64,000 nt of DNA from Halococcus salsus (GCF_009900715.1 NZ_JAAAJC010000004.1:124001-188000); one strand, 5' to 3'. Shown: positions 8,841 to 17,520, counted from the stretch's first letter. Made by a program: numbers and translations. Notes: generated by a model not told the origin, from the letters alone.

Positions 8841-9700
8841 GCGTCCTCACCTCCGACGAGCGGCCGTGCGAAGGCGTACAGCCGGTTGATCAGCGGGAGG
8901 GAGACGAAGATCAGGACGTAGATCCCGGTGAGCGCCGTGAGGAGGTTGCTCGTCGCGGCGAACGCGAGGAGCCGCTCGGCCGACACCCCGCTCACCGCCT
9001 CCGCGAGCGAACTCGAACACGCGGTCATCATGCTCGCACTCCCCATCCCGCAGGCCATCGAGAGCGCCAGCGGGTGGAGACCCGTGATCGGCGCGAGCCC
9101 GCCGAGCAGCCCGAAGAAGATGGTCCCGAAGACGGTTCCCGTGAGGTAGACGCCGATGACACCCCGGCCCTCGGGCGATTCGATCCCGTAGCGCTCGGTG
9201 ACGACGGCGAAGGTCGCCTCGCGGGCGATGCTCACCGCGCCGCCGATCGCCTCCCGCCGCAGACCGAGCAACAGCGCGACCGGCAGCGCGACGAAGATCG
9301 TCCCGAGGTTCCCGAGCTCCTGGAGCAGGAACGCCGGACCCGCACTGACCAGATTGTTGAACTCCGGACCGACCTGCGTCCCGTACTTGACCGCCAGCGG
9401 CATCAACGCGACCGTCAGCAGCGGGGCGCTGACCTCGCTGACGTCCTTCGAGACGACCGCCCGGAGGGGCTGGAGATACCGACCGAGCACGCTGTAGCTG
9501 ACGAGGATCCCGATGACGACCGCGTACAGCAGCGGGAGCAACACCACCTGACCCGGCCCGACGCCGAACTGGTGGCTCCCGATCAGTTCGGACACGACGA
9601 CGATCGCCAGCACCGTGAGGTGCGTCCGCAGGTGTATCGACCACCGACCGACGGTGCGGATCGGCTCCCACACCCCGGACCCCGGTTCGTCATTCGCCAC
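8837..9700 (-). CDS. DUF3100-like integral membrane protein
   Basis: The 287-residue protein has about seven to eight membrane helices and a conserved-looking small-residue motif MACGMGSASMMTACSSSL near residue 215, as expected in a permease re-entrant or transport segment. The overall pattern resembles DUF3100 proteins, which are encoded beside M20 peptidases in other prokaryotes. The GTG start at 9700 is preceded by a perfect GGAGGT Shine-Dalgarno sequence on the minus strand (about 9713-9708), unusual beside the many leaderless genes here. It is the first gene of the operon. Transport is inferred, not shown. Confidence 0.65.
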   Translation of the reverse strand: MANDEPGSGVWEPIRTVGRWSIHLRTHLTVLAIVVVSELIGSHQFGVGPGQVVLLPLLYAVVIGILVSYSVLGRYLQPLRAVVSKDVSEVSAPLLTVALMPLAVKYGTQVGPEFNNLVSAGPAFLLQELGNLGTIFVALPVALLLGLRREAIGGAVSIAREATFAVVTERYGIESPEGRGVIGVYLTGTVFGTIFFGLLGGLAPITGLHPLALSMACGMGSASMMTACSSSLAEAVSGVSAERLLAFAATSNLLTALTGIYVLIFVSLPLINRLYAFARPLVGGEDA

Positions 9701-9770
9701 ACCGTACCTCCGTGGTAGACAGTTTCAACCTCATCGGTACGATGGTCGGCGATCCTGTCGGGTATGACTC

Positions 9771-9784
9771 TTTCCATACTGTCC
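9771..9784 (-). promoter_or_regulatory. 14-base element at the DUF3100 operon start site
   Basis: Read on the minus strand this is GGACAGTATGGAAA. It lies about 25 bases downstream of the AT-rich box at 9800-9808 (GATTAAATAAT on the minus strand), so it covers the expected transcription start. The identical 14 bases occur at 9964-9977 for the divergent gene. Confidence 0.6.
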
Positions 9785-9909
9785 CGGCGATTTCATCCAA
9801 TTATTTAATCTTTCGTGAATATATCCGATCGTATGTTTTCGGCCGATGGTGGTGTTCCGACCGATAGCGTCGCGAGTCATCCGGACCATCCTCCACGGTC
9901 GAACACACA

Positions 9910-9932
9910 TATTCTGCTGAAAACGCAGAATA
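9910..9932. promoter_or_regulatory. Perfect inverted repeat, candidate operator
   Basis: TATTCTGC and GCAGAATA form a perfect eight-base inverted repeat with a seven-base spacer (TGAAAAC). It lies just upstream of the TATA-like TCTTATCA box of the TrkA-like gene, a position typical of activator or repressor sites. Confidence 0.5.
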
Positions 9933-9940
9933 ACCGTATT

Positions 9941-9977
9941 TCTTATCACGATTCGTTTCCATAGGACAGTATGGAAA
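9941..9977 (+). promoter_or_regulatory. Promoter and palindromic operator of the TrkA-like/APC operon
   Basis: A TATA-like TCTTATCA box at 9941-9948 is followed by the perfect inverted repeat TTTCCATA, six bases, TATGGAAA at 9956-9977. Its right part, GGACAGTATGGAAA, is identical to the element at the divergent promoter. The repeat covers the expected start site near 9969. Confidence 0.55.
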
Positions 9978-9987
9978 ACGATTCAAC

Positions 9988-10515
9988 ATGGTAGCGGTCG
10001 TCGTCGTGGTCGACAGGGGTGGACCCATCGGCGGCGCGCTCGCGTCGCGAATCGTCGACGACGCCGGCCGGGTGATCTTCCTCGACGGGAACGAGCACGC
10101 GGTCGAGCGGGCGAGCGATGCGGGGGTCGACGCCCGGACGGTGGACAGCGGCCGGGCCGGCGTGTTCGACGGGGACGGCATCGAACGCGCCGACCTCGGG
10201 CTGGTGGTCTCGCCCGAGGACGGCCACAACCTCCTGGTCGGACAGTTCCTCCGTCTCAGGGGCGTCGAACGCGTGGTCGGGTTGGTGAACGACCCGGCGA
10301 ACCTCGACGCGTTCGCGGGGGCCGGGATCGAGCCGGTCTGTGCCACGAGCACGCTGACCGGCGTGCTCGACGCGCGCCGACGTGAGCCGCGAGTTGGGGT
10401 CCGGAGCGGTACGACCGAGACCACGGTCGAGCCGCACGAGACGGACGAACCCTCCCGAACCGACGACCGCGAGCGGCTTCGGTCGGACGGCGGACGTGTG
10501 AGGCCGAGCGGATGA
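9988..10515 (+). CDS. TrkA-N-like nucleotide-binding regulator protein
   Basis: The 175-residue protein has a Rossmann-like N-terminus (VAVVVVVDRGGPIGGALASRI) and the RCK/TrkA-N pattern through residue about 125, including FLDGNEHAVERA and ERVVGLVNDPANLDAFAGAGI. The last 45 residues are a charged, low-complexity tail. TrkA-N domains bind NAD(H) or nucleotides and gate membrane transporters. The stop overlaps the start of the APC permease (ATGA at 10512), so it is probably the cytosolic regulator of that permease. The RCK_C domain is absent. Confidence 0.78.
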   Translation: MVAVVVVVDRGGPIGGALASRIVDDAGRVIFLDGNEHAVERASDAGVDARTVDSGRAGVFDGDGIERADLGLVVSPEDGHNLLVGQFLRLRGVERVVGLVNDPANLDAFAGAGIEPVCATSTLTGVLDARRREPRVGVRSGTTETTVEPHETDEPSRTDDRERLRSDGGRVRPSG

Positions 10516-12680
10516 CGAAGGGGCTCGAACGCGACCTCGGTCTGCCGTCGGTGCTCGCGATCAGCATCGGCGCGATGATCGGGAGCGGGATCTTCATCCT
10601 GCCCGCCCTCGCGGTGGACATCGCCGGCCCGGCCGTCGTGCTCGCGTACCTCATCGCCGGCCTGCTGGTGGTGCCGGCGGCGCTCTCGAAGTCCGAGATG
10701 GCGACCGCGATGCCCGAATCCGGCGGGACCTACCTCTTCATCGAGCGCGGGATGGGCCCGCTGCTCGGGACCGTCGCGGGGCTCGGCACCTGGTTCGCGC
10801 TGTCGTTCAAGGGCGCGCTCGCGCTCGTCGGCGGCGTCCCCTACCTGCTCTACCTCTTCGAGGTCCCCCAGTGGATCACGACGCCGCTCGCGCTGACGCT
10901 CGCGACGATCCTCGTCGGCATCAACGTGCTCGGCGCGAAACAGACCGGCCAGCTCCAGGTCGTCATCGTCGGCGTAATGTTGGTCGCGCTCGGCTGGTTC
11001 GCGCTCGGCGGCCTGCCGTCGGTCTCGCTCACCAACTACGAGGGCTTCTTCGCCAGCGGGACGGGCGGGATCCTCGAAGCCACGGGACTCGTGTTCGTCT
11101 CCTACGCGGGCGTGACGAAGGTCGCGAGCGTCGCCGAGGAGATCGAGAACCCCGGACGGAACGTCCCGCTCGGGATCCTCGGCTCGCTCGCGTTCACCAC
11201 CGTTCTCTACGTTCTGATCGTGTTCGTGCTGCTCGGCGTCACCGACCCCAGCACGCTCGGGGACACGAACGCGCCGATGGCGCTCGCCGCGGACGTCGCG
11301 CTCGGGCCGATAGGGGTTCTCGCGGTCGTGGTCGCGGCGCTGCTCGCGCTCGTGAGCACGGCCAACGCGGGCGTGCTCTCGTCGTCGCGCTACCCGCTCG
11401 CGATGAGCCGCGACAAGCTCGCACCGCCCTCGCTGGGCGAGATCAGCGAGCGGTTCAACACCCCGAGCAACTCGATCACGGTCACGGGGGTCGTCCTGCT
11501 CCTCCTGATCGCGTTCGTGCCGATCCAGGACATCGCCAAACTCGCGAGCGCGTTCCAGATCCTCGTCTTCGTGCTGGTGAACGTCGCGCTGATCGCGTTC
11601 CGCCGCGGCTCCAAACCCTACGAACCCACCTTCCGCTCGCCGCTCTACCCGTGGGTGCAGATCGCGGGCGTCGTCGGCGGACTCGCGCTGTTGACACAGA
11701 TGGGGACGGTTCCGCTGGTCGGCTCGGTGGTCATCACGCTCGCGGGCGTGGCGTGGTACCTCGGCTACGGCCGCCGTCGCGTCGACCGCGAGGGGGCGGC
11801 CGTCGACGCCGTGCGCCGCGAGATCGGTCGCCGGAGCGTCGTACGCACCCGGAACGCGATCGCGCCGGCCGGGGGCTACGAGGCGATGGTCGCGGTTCCC
11901 GAGACGACCGACCCGGCCCACGAGCGGGGACTGATCGGGGTCGCGGCCGACCTCGCGCGCGTGCAGGACGGTTCGGTGACGGTGGTCCGGTTCGACGAGG
12001 TGGCCGACCAGGTGCCGCTGCCCGCGGCCACCGACCCCTCGGAGGGGGATCTCGCATTCGAGGACCGTATCGAGGCGCTCGAAACCGACTTCGACGTGCC
12101 GGTCCGGGCCCACGAGACCGTGAGCCACGACACCCGTCACGCGGTCGCGAACGCCGTCACCGACCGCGACCCCGACGTGCTGGTGCTCGGCTATCGCTCG
12201 CGGGGGCTCCGCGACCGGGTGTTCGACTCCGACGCCGACTGGGTGCTCGCCCACACCGACTGTGAGGCGGTCGTCGTGGACGACCCGGAGAACGGGTTCA
12301 GGGACATCGAAACCGTGACCGTGCTCACGGACGAGGGTCCGTACGACCCGATGAAGGTGGCGGTCGCCGACGCGGTCGCGATGGCACACGGCGCGACGGT
12401 CCGCTTCGAGTACGCCGTCGACGACCGACCCAACGACGCGCGCCAGCGGGCGCTCACCGACTACCACGAGGCGATCGCCGAGGTCTGTTCGGCACCGGTT
12501 CGAACCGGCTTCGTCCGGACGGACGGCGGGCGACCCGATGCCGACACCGACGTGTTCGTCGTCGCGGCCGGGAACCGTTCGCTCGTCGCCGATACCGACC
12601 GGCCGGTGCTCGTGGTTCGGCCGCGGGGGGCGACACCCACCGGGCGGGTACGGCAGGTGCTCGAACGCTGGCTGCTGTAG
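10512..12680 (+). CDS. APC-family permease with C-terminal universal stress domains
   Basis: The first 415 residues or so form a twelve-helix amino acid/polyamine/organocation permease, with the signature IGAMIGSGIFILPALA near residue 20. The remaining 300 residues hold two universal-stress-type alpha/beta repeats, including the nucleotide-binding-like stretch DVLVLGYRSRGLRDRVF. Such APC-USP fusions are common in haloarchaea, and the soluble part is thought to sense nucleotides. The gene overlaps the TrkA-N-like gene and precedes an Lrp-type regulator, so amino acid uptake under that regulator's control is likely. The substrate is unknown. Confidence 0.88.
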   Translation: MTKGLERDLGLPSVLAISIGAMIGSGIFILPALAVDIAGPAVVLAYLIAGLLVVPAALSKSEMATAMPESGGTYLFIERGMGPLLGTVAGLGTWFALSFKGALALVGGVPYLLYLFEVPQWITTPLALTLATILVGINVLGAKQTGQLQVVIVGVMLVALGWFALGGLPSVSLTNYEGFFASGTGGILEATGLVFVSYAGVTKVASVAEEIENPGRNVPLGILGSLAFTTVLYVLIVFVLLGVTDPSTLGDTNAPMALAADVALGPIGVLAVVVAALLALVSTANAGVLSSSRYPLAMSRDKLAPPSLGEISERFNTPSNSITVTGVVLLLLIAFVPIQDIAKLASAFQILVFVLVNVALIAFRRGSKPYEPTFRSPLYPWVQIAGVVGGLALLTQMGTVPLVGSVVITLAGVAWYLGYGRRRVDREGAAVDAVRREIGRRSVVRTRNAIAPAGGYEAMVAVPETTDPAHERGLIGVAADLARVQDGSVTVVRFDEVADQVPLPAATDPSEGDLAFEDRIEALETDFDVPVRAHETVSHDTRHAVANAVTDRDPDVLVLGYRSRGLRDRVFDSDADWVLAHTDCEAVVVDDPENGFRDIETVTVLTDEGPYDPMKVAVADAVAMAHGATVRFEYAVDDRPNDARQRALTDYHEAIAEVCSAPVRTGFVRTDGGRPDADTDVFVVAAGNRSLVADTDRPVLVVRPRGATPTGRVRQVLERWLL

Positions 12681-12732
12681 CGTTCGCGACCAACGACAAA
12701 CCCTTTCCCGGCCGCGGCCGCCTACCGGTCGT

Positions 12733-13236
12733 ATGCCGTCCCGTGAACTCGACGAGATGGACCGGTACATCATCTATCGACTCCAGGGCGATGCCCGGAG
12801 CACCTCCGCCGCCCAGATCGCCACCGACTACGGCGTCTCGCCGAGCACGGTTCGCAACCGGATCGCGAGCCTCGAAGCCGACGGCGTGATCCGGGGGAGC
12901 CACCTCGACGTCGACTACGAGGTGGCGGGCTATCAGCTGTTTACCCTGATCTTCTGCACCGCACCGATACCCGAACGCGAACGGCTCGCGCGCGAGGCGC
13001 TCACGGTTCCGGGGGTGGTCTCGGCGCGCGAACTCATGACCGGCGAGGAGAACGTCCACGTCGTCGCGGTCGGTCGGAACGGCGACGACCTGAGCCGGAT
13101 CGGCCGGGACCTCTCGGCGCTCGGGCTCGAGATCGTCGAGGAGGAGCTCGTCCACAACGAGTACACCTGTCCGCTCCACTGGTTCGACGAGACGAGCGAC
13201 CCGACGGAAACCTCGGATACGGACGAAAACGAGTAA
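12733..13236 (+). CDS. Lrp/AsnC family transcriptional regulator
   Basis: The 167-residue protein has an N-terminal helix-turn-helix (ELDEMDRYIIYRLQGDAR, then ATDYGVSPSTVRNRIASLE) and a C-terminal ligand-sensing domain that keeps only part of the usual RAM fold. Lrp-type proteins bind amino acids and control transport and metabolism. It follows the APC permease by about 50 bases in the same direction, so the permease and the divergent operon sharing its promoter region are the natural candidate targets. The acidic tail after residue 150 is a typical halophile feature. Confidence 0.85.
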   Translation: MPSRELDEMDRYIIYRLQGDARSTSAAQIATDYGVSPSTVRNRIASLEADGVIRGSHLDVDYEVAGYQLFTLIFCTAPIPERERLAREALTVPGVVSARELMTGEENVHVVAVGRNGDDLSRIGRDLSALGLEIVEEELVHNEYTCPLHWFDETSDPTETSDTDENE

Positions 13237-13272
13237 CGCCGGACCCGGTCGTTCGACGGTGTTCGTGTCCGT

Positions 13273-13755
13273 TCAGGTCGCGTCGCTCACATCGCTTGAG
13301 CGATGGTTCAAGGACTCGCCGACGGCTCGCGAAAGCACACCGAGCGCGGTTTCGAACTCCTCGCGGGACCCGAACACCATCGTGGTCGGTGCATCCGGAA
13401 CGCGAAGAACGGCACCGAGCGCGCCGACGATCGTCCCGACCGCTCGCACGAACCGCGACTCGTTTTCGATGTCCGCCCACGAGAGTTCGATCGTCATCGT
13501 GGCGCTGTCAGCGCGGATACGTCGAAGCCCGAGGATGTCGAAGCCAGCGTGTGTCCTGAAAAAGCGCCGTTCCTCCCACGATGTCTCCGCGATGTCCTCA
13601 GGATAGACGTAGAGCACTCCTTCGGTGACTTCGTACCACTGTTCGCCATCGGTCCAGCGGCCGAGCGTGGCGACCGGGACGAGGAGCGCGCTGCGCTTGT
13701 CGGCGAGGGTCCGAAGGTCGCGTTCGTAACCCGCATCGGCGGCCGAGACGTTCAC
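13273..13755 (-). CDS. Conserved-looking hypothetical protein
   Basis: The 160-residue soluble protein is of no family I recognise. The sequence alternates short hydrophobic strands (LLVPVATLGRW, GVLYVYPEDI, GFDILGLRRI, ATMTIELSW), suggesting a beta-rich fold resembling a PH or immunity-like barrel, followed by a helical region with AVGTIVGALGAVLRVP. It lies 21 bases after a short ORF on the same strand and converges with the Lrp-type gene. Codon use is slightly less GC-rich than in its neighbours. Confidence 0.6.
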   Translation of the reverse strand: MNVSAADAGYERDLRTLADKRSALLVPVATLGRWTDGEQWYEVTEGVLYVYPEDIAETSWEERRFFRTHAGFDILGLRRIRADSATMTIELSWADIENESRFVRAVGTIVGALGAVLRVPDAPTTMVFGSREEFETALGVLSRAVGESLNHRSSDVSDAT

Positions 13756-13776
13756 GCTACCTCCAGTCCGGTAGAG

Positions 13777-14001
13777 CTACGTCTCGTCAGTGTGAATCAC
13801 CAGTCCCCACCGTGGAAGTTCTGTATCGAGCAGCGATTCCACTGCTGATCGGCCCTTGGGAAGCGGGATTCGGTAGCGTTCGCCCGCGATCGGTTCCGTC
13901 GTCCACGAAGCCCGGTCGTCGACCCGTTCGAAGCGAGGGTCGGTTGGCGGTTCGTCACGCTCGGGATCGACCGCAACAGTCACCGCCGTGGCGTAGTCCA
14001 T
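13777..14001 (-). CDS. Short hypothetical protein upstream of 13273-13755
   Basis: The 74-residue frame runs from the ATG at 14001. The same frame is open to an ATG at 14118, but that extension has poor codon use. The composition (acidic, with TAVTVAVDPERDEPP and YRIPLPKGRS) looks coding, and the gene is spaced 21 bases from the next one, so the two could be an operon. In the neighbouring frame at 14002-14110 the codons also look protein-like, so an old frameshift cannot be excluded. Function is unknown. Confidence 0.4.
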   Translation of the reverse strand: MDYATAVTVAVDPERDEPPTDPRFERVDDRASWTTEPIAGERYRIPLPKGRSAVESLLDTELPRWGLVIHTDET

Positions 14002-14169
14002 TGCGATTCTGGCAGCGTCGCTTCGGAGCGCAGTGCGACCGTCGACGCGGCGCCGATCGAGATGATGGGTTTCCTCGCGTTCTTCGGGCGGGCGTTCGTG
14101 CGGTCTTCGCTCGACCATCTCACCACCGATCCGGCGGCGAGCGAGAAAACGTTCCGCGTGATGACCGCG

Positions 14170-14874
14170 TCAGGCCGCGTCGTTCGCGCCCCGAACCGTC
14201 TCGCGAACGGCGTCACAGCCCGCGTCGTGGACGAGGTCGCCCACGATCACCGTGTCGGCGTGGGTCCCCATCTCGTGGGCCGTCTCGTAGTCGTGGACGC
14301 CGCCGCCGTAGAACAGGGTGGCCGAGTCCAGCGCGTCGGCCGCGCTCGCGACGATATCGGGGTCGCCGTAGGTACCCGAGTACTCGACGTAGATTATCTC
14401 CTGGCCGAACATCCGCTCGGCGACCGTGGCGTAGGCCGCGACCTCCTCGGCGTCGAGGTCGCAGTTCGCCTGGGTGTACTCCGCCACCGAGGACTCGGGG
14501 TTGAGCACGATGTACGCCTCGGTCCCGGTCCGGTCCCAGTCGATGTCCGAGTCCATCCGGACCCACTCCTTGTGCGCGCCGGTCATCCACGCGATGTCGC
14601 CGGCGTTGAACACGATCGGGACGAGGTAGCCCGAGAGGTCCTCGGAGTGAACGACGGTCGCCGAGATCCCCGGTTCGACGTAGAGCGGGACGTCGTGGGC
14701 GGCGCACGCGTCGATCACCGCCTCCATTTTCTCCTCGGTGATGCCCGTCGTGCCGCCGATCTCGATGGCGTCCGTGCCGGTCTCACAGACGTCGTCGTAG
14801 GTCTCGCCGTCGACGAGGTCCTTGTCGGGGTCGATCTTCACGATGTGGTTCCACTCGTCCCACGGCCCAGTCAT
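14170..14874 (-). CDS. Phosphoglycerol geranylgeranyltransferase (GGGP synthase)
   Basis: The 234-residue TIM-barrel enzyme of the PcrB/GGGPS family carries [11 protein letters not shown] at the N-terminus, the phosphate-binding region [14 protein letters not shown], and the [11 protein letters not shown] and [12 protein letters not shown] segments of the active site. It makes the first ether bond of archaeal lipids by joining geranylgeranyl diphosphate to sn-glycerol-1-phosphate. Its substrate is probably made by the polyprenyl synthase at 58494-59543. A TTTAGG box about 27 bases upstream fits a near-leaderless promoter. Confidence 0.93.
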   Translation of the reverse strand: MTGPWDEWNHIVKIDPDKDLVDGETYDDVCETGTDAIEIGGTTGITEEKMEAVIDACAAHDVPLYVEPGISATVVHSEDLSGYLVPIVFNAGDIAWMTGAHKEWVRMDSDIDWDRTGTEAYIVLNPESSVAEYTQANCDLDAEEVAAYATVAERMFGQEIIYVEYSGTYGDPDIVASAADALDSATLFYGGGVHDYETAHEMGTHADTVIVGDLVHDAGCDAVRETVRGANDAA

Positions 14875-14897
14875 ACCCCTTCCACGTCCGAGCGCTA

Positions 14898-14905
14898 CCT
14901 AAACG
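14898..14905 (-). promoter_or_regulatory. TATA-like box of the GGGP synthase gene
   Basis: On the minus strand the box reads CGTTTAGG and lies 24-31 bases from the ATG at 14874, a typical haloarchaeal spacing. Confidence 0.45.
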
Positions 14906-14934
14906 CCTTCGATCCCCGAAACGATTCGAAGAGT

Positions 14935-17415
14935 TCAGTCGGCCTTCGCCTGCCAGGTTCGGACGCTGTCGGCGCTCACGCCCTGGACCTCGGCGGCCAC
15001 GGTGTCGGCCTCGCGCTCGCGGAGGTCGTCGAGGGTCTCGATGCCCACCGCCGCGAGCTTCTCGACGGTCTTCTCGCCCACGCCGTCGATGTCGACGAGA
15101 TCGCCGACCGACTGGCGTTCTTGGTAGTCGCGGTAGTTACAGATCGGACAGCCGAGCTCCCAGGGTTCGTCGCCACTGTGGACGACGAGCTCGGGGAGGT
15201 CGTGTTCGTCGCAGCGCTCGTCGGTGACCTCGATCTCGCCGCGGCGCGGCAGGGGCAACGAGTAGTCGCAGTCGGGATACCGGGTACAGCCGACGAGCCG
15301 CGAACCAGTCCGAAGGGTCTTGATCGCGAGCTCGCCACCGTGTTCCTCGCCGCAGTCGGGACAGTCGCCTATGACCACGTCCGCCTCGGCGTCGGCCTCC
15401 TCGGCGGCACACAGCGGACAGCCGTGAACGAACGTGCTCCGGCCGTCGAGGATCTTGACCTTCCGGAGGTCGTGCTCGTCGCAGGTCTCGTCGAGGATGA
15501 GGGGTTTGCCGGACGACGGGAGCGGGAGGGTGAACTCGCAGTCGGGATAGCCGTCACAGCCCACGAAGTGCGAGCCGTAGCGGCTCTGTCGAACGAGGAG
15601 GTCGGCCCCACACTCGGGACACGGCCCGAGGGTCTTGTCCTCCTTCAGGGACTTCCGGAGGTCCGCGCCGAGTTCCTCGCGCGAGGCGTGGAGCTCGTCG
15701 AAGACGGCCGACAGCATCTCGCGGGACTCCTCGGTGACGTCGTCCAGACTGATCTCGCCATCGGCGATGGCGGCCATATCCCGCTCTAGCTGACTCGTCA
15801 TCTCCTCGCTCACGACGAGGTCGGCGTACTGCTCGCCGGCGTCCACCACCGCGCGCGCGAGCCGGGTCGGCCGTGGCGGGTCGCTCTCGATGTACCCCCG
15901 GTCGTAGAGCTTCTCGATGGTGTTGTGGCGGGTGGCCTTCGTCCCGATGCCCATCTCCTCCATCCGCTCGATGAGTCTGGACTGGCCGCGTCGGCGGGGC
16001 GGCTGGGTCTCCTTCTCGTCGAGACGGACGTCTTCTACTGGGAGTTCCTCGCCCTCGTCGAGGTCCGGGACGTGGTTCTCGCTGGTGTTGAAATAGGGGT
16101 AGACCGCGTGGTAGCCGGGTTCGACCAGGCGCTTGCCGTTGGCCTTCAGGCTGTGCTCGCCGACGCGGGCCGTGACCTGGAGGTGCTCCCACTCGGCCGG
16201 GTCGGCCACCGTGGCGAGGAACCGCCGCACGACGAGTTCGTAGATCTCGCGTTCGTCGTCGCCGAGCGCCGACCCTGCTGGAAGCTCGCCCGTCGGGTGA
16301 ATCGGCGGGTGGTCGGTGGTCTCCTCGTCGCCCTCGGTGGGCGTGCAGTCGCCGTCGAGCAACTCCTCCGCGTCCTCGCCGAACTCGCGGTGAGCGGAGA
16401 GATCATCGAGGAGGTCCTCGATGTCGAGGTCCTCCGGGTAGACGGTGTTGTCCGTCCGCGGGTAGGTGATGTAGCCCGAGGTGTAGAGCTCCTCGGCGAA
16501 GCTCATCGCGCGGCTCGCGGAGTAGCCCAGGGACCCCGCCGCCCGGATGTACTGGGTGGTGTTGAACGGGTTGGGTGGGTCGTCGGTTCGGGTCCGTCGG
16601 GAGACCTTCTCGACGGTCGCCGTGCTCGTCTCCTGCAGCGCCTCGTACACCGATTCGGCGAGCGCTTCGTCCCAGACTCTGTCCGTGCCGCGACCCTCGT
16701 TCGCGTCGAAGTACTGGACCTCGAACGCCTCACTGTCCTTCGTGAGGTCGGCGAAGAGCTCCCAGTAGGTCTCGGGGTCGAACGCCTCGATCTCGCGCTC
16801 GCGGTCGACGATGAGTTTGAGAGTCGGGGACTGGACCCGGCCGACGCTGATGAAGTCCTCGCCGCGCTGTTTCGCCGCCAGCGAGAGGAATCGGGTGAGC
16901 GCCGCACCCCACACGAGGTCGATCTCCTGACGGGCTTCGCCGGCGGCCGCGAGGTCGAAGTCGAGGTCCTCGAGGTTCGAGAAGGCCTCCGTGACCTCGC
17001 GCTCGGCGAACGAGGAGAATCGGGCGCGCTTGACCGGCGCGTCCGAGACCTCCCGAACGAGGTCGTGGGCCTCCTTGCCGATGAGTTCGCCCTCGCGGTC
17101 GTAGTCGGTCGCGATCACGACGCTGTCGGCGTCGCGGGCGAGCAGGCGAAGGGTTCGAACGATGTTCTCGCGGCTCTCGTGGGGTTCGACCACCACGTCG
17201 GCGTCGATGAGTTCCACGGGCTGGACGTCGCGCCAGTTCGAATACTCCGGCGGGAAGTCGTTCTCGACCACGTGGCCCGAGAGGCCCACACACCGCCGAC
17301 CACCCCACTTGTAGACGTTGACCCCGTTGCGGCGCTCGACGTCCGCGCCGCCGCCGCTCAGGATTTCGGCGATGTTGCGCGCCGCGGTCTCCTTCTCGGT
17401 GATTATCAGCTCCAT
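14935..17415 (-). CDS. topA: DNA topoisomerase I (type IA)
   Basis: The 826-residue type IA enzyme starts with a TOPRIM domain (MELIITEKETAARNIAEIL, and DYDREGELIG as the acidic metal site). The catalytic tyrosine lies in GYITYPRTDN near residue 315. The C-terminal third carries four cysteine zinc-ribbon-like units (CPECG with CDGYPDC, then CDEHD with CPLC, CPDCG with CTRYPDC, CDEHD with CPICN). It ends in a helix-hairpin-helix-like segment, GDLVDIDGVGEKTVEKLAAV. It relaxes negative supercoils in the nucleoid. No intein is visible. Confidence 0.95.
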   Translation of the reverse strand: MELIITEKETAARNIAEILSGGGADVERRNGVNVYKWGGRRCVGLSGHVVENDFPPEYSNWRDVQPVELIDADVVVEPHESRENIVRTLRLLARDADSVVIATDYDREGELIGKEAHDLVREVSDAPVKRARFSSFAEREVTEAFSNLEDLDFDLAAAGEARQEIDLVWGAALTRFLSLAAKQRGEDFISVGRVQSPTLKLIVDREREIEAFDPETYWELFADLTKDSEAFEVQYFDANEGRGTDRVWDEALAESVYEALQETSTATVEKVSRRTRTDDPPNPFNTTQYIRAAGSLGYSASRAMSFAEELYTSGYITYPRTDNTVYPEDLDIEDLLDDLSAHREFGEDAEELLDGDCTPTEGDEETTDHPPIHPTGELPAGSALGDDEREIYELVVRRFLATVADPAEWEHLQVTARVGEHSLKANGKRLVEPGYHAVYPYFNTSENHVPDLDEGEELPVEDVRLDEKETQPPRRRGQSRLIERMEEMGIGTKATRHNTIEKLYDRGYIESDPPRPTRLARAVVDAGEQYADLVVSEEMTSQLERDMAAIADGEISLDDVTEESREMLSAVFDELHASREELGADLRKSLKEDKTLGPCPECGADLLVRQSRYGSHFVGCDGYPDCEFTLPLPSSGKPLILDETCDEHDLRKVKILDGRSTFVHGCPLCAAEEADAEADVVIGDCPDCGEEHGGELAIKTLRTGSRLVGCTRYPDCDYSLPLPRRGEIEVTDERCDEHDLPELVVHSGDEPWELGCPICNYRDYQERQSVGDLVDIDGVGEKTVEKLAAVGIETLDDLREREADTVAAEVQGVSADSVRTWQAKAD

Positions 17416-17520
17416 CGTGCGGCTCCCCCGTCGATCATTGGGGGACGATAGACCGATACGATAACTAAACCTTTCGGGAAACCGCCCGAGCGCGTCCGCA
17501 CATACACGAGACGTGTACCG

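Noticed and set aside
9801-12773. A 990-codon open frame on the minus strand opposite the TrkA-like and APC genes
   Set aside because: It is antisense to genes with clear domains and conserved motifs. Its composition (Arg, His, Asp rich) is the usual product of reading high-GC sequence on the opposite strand.
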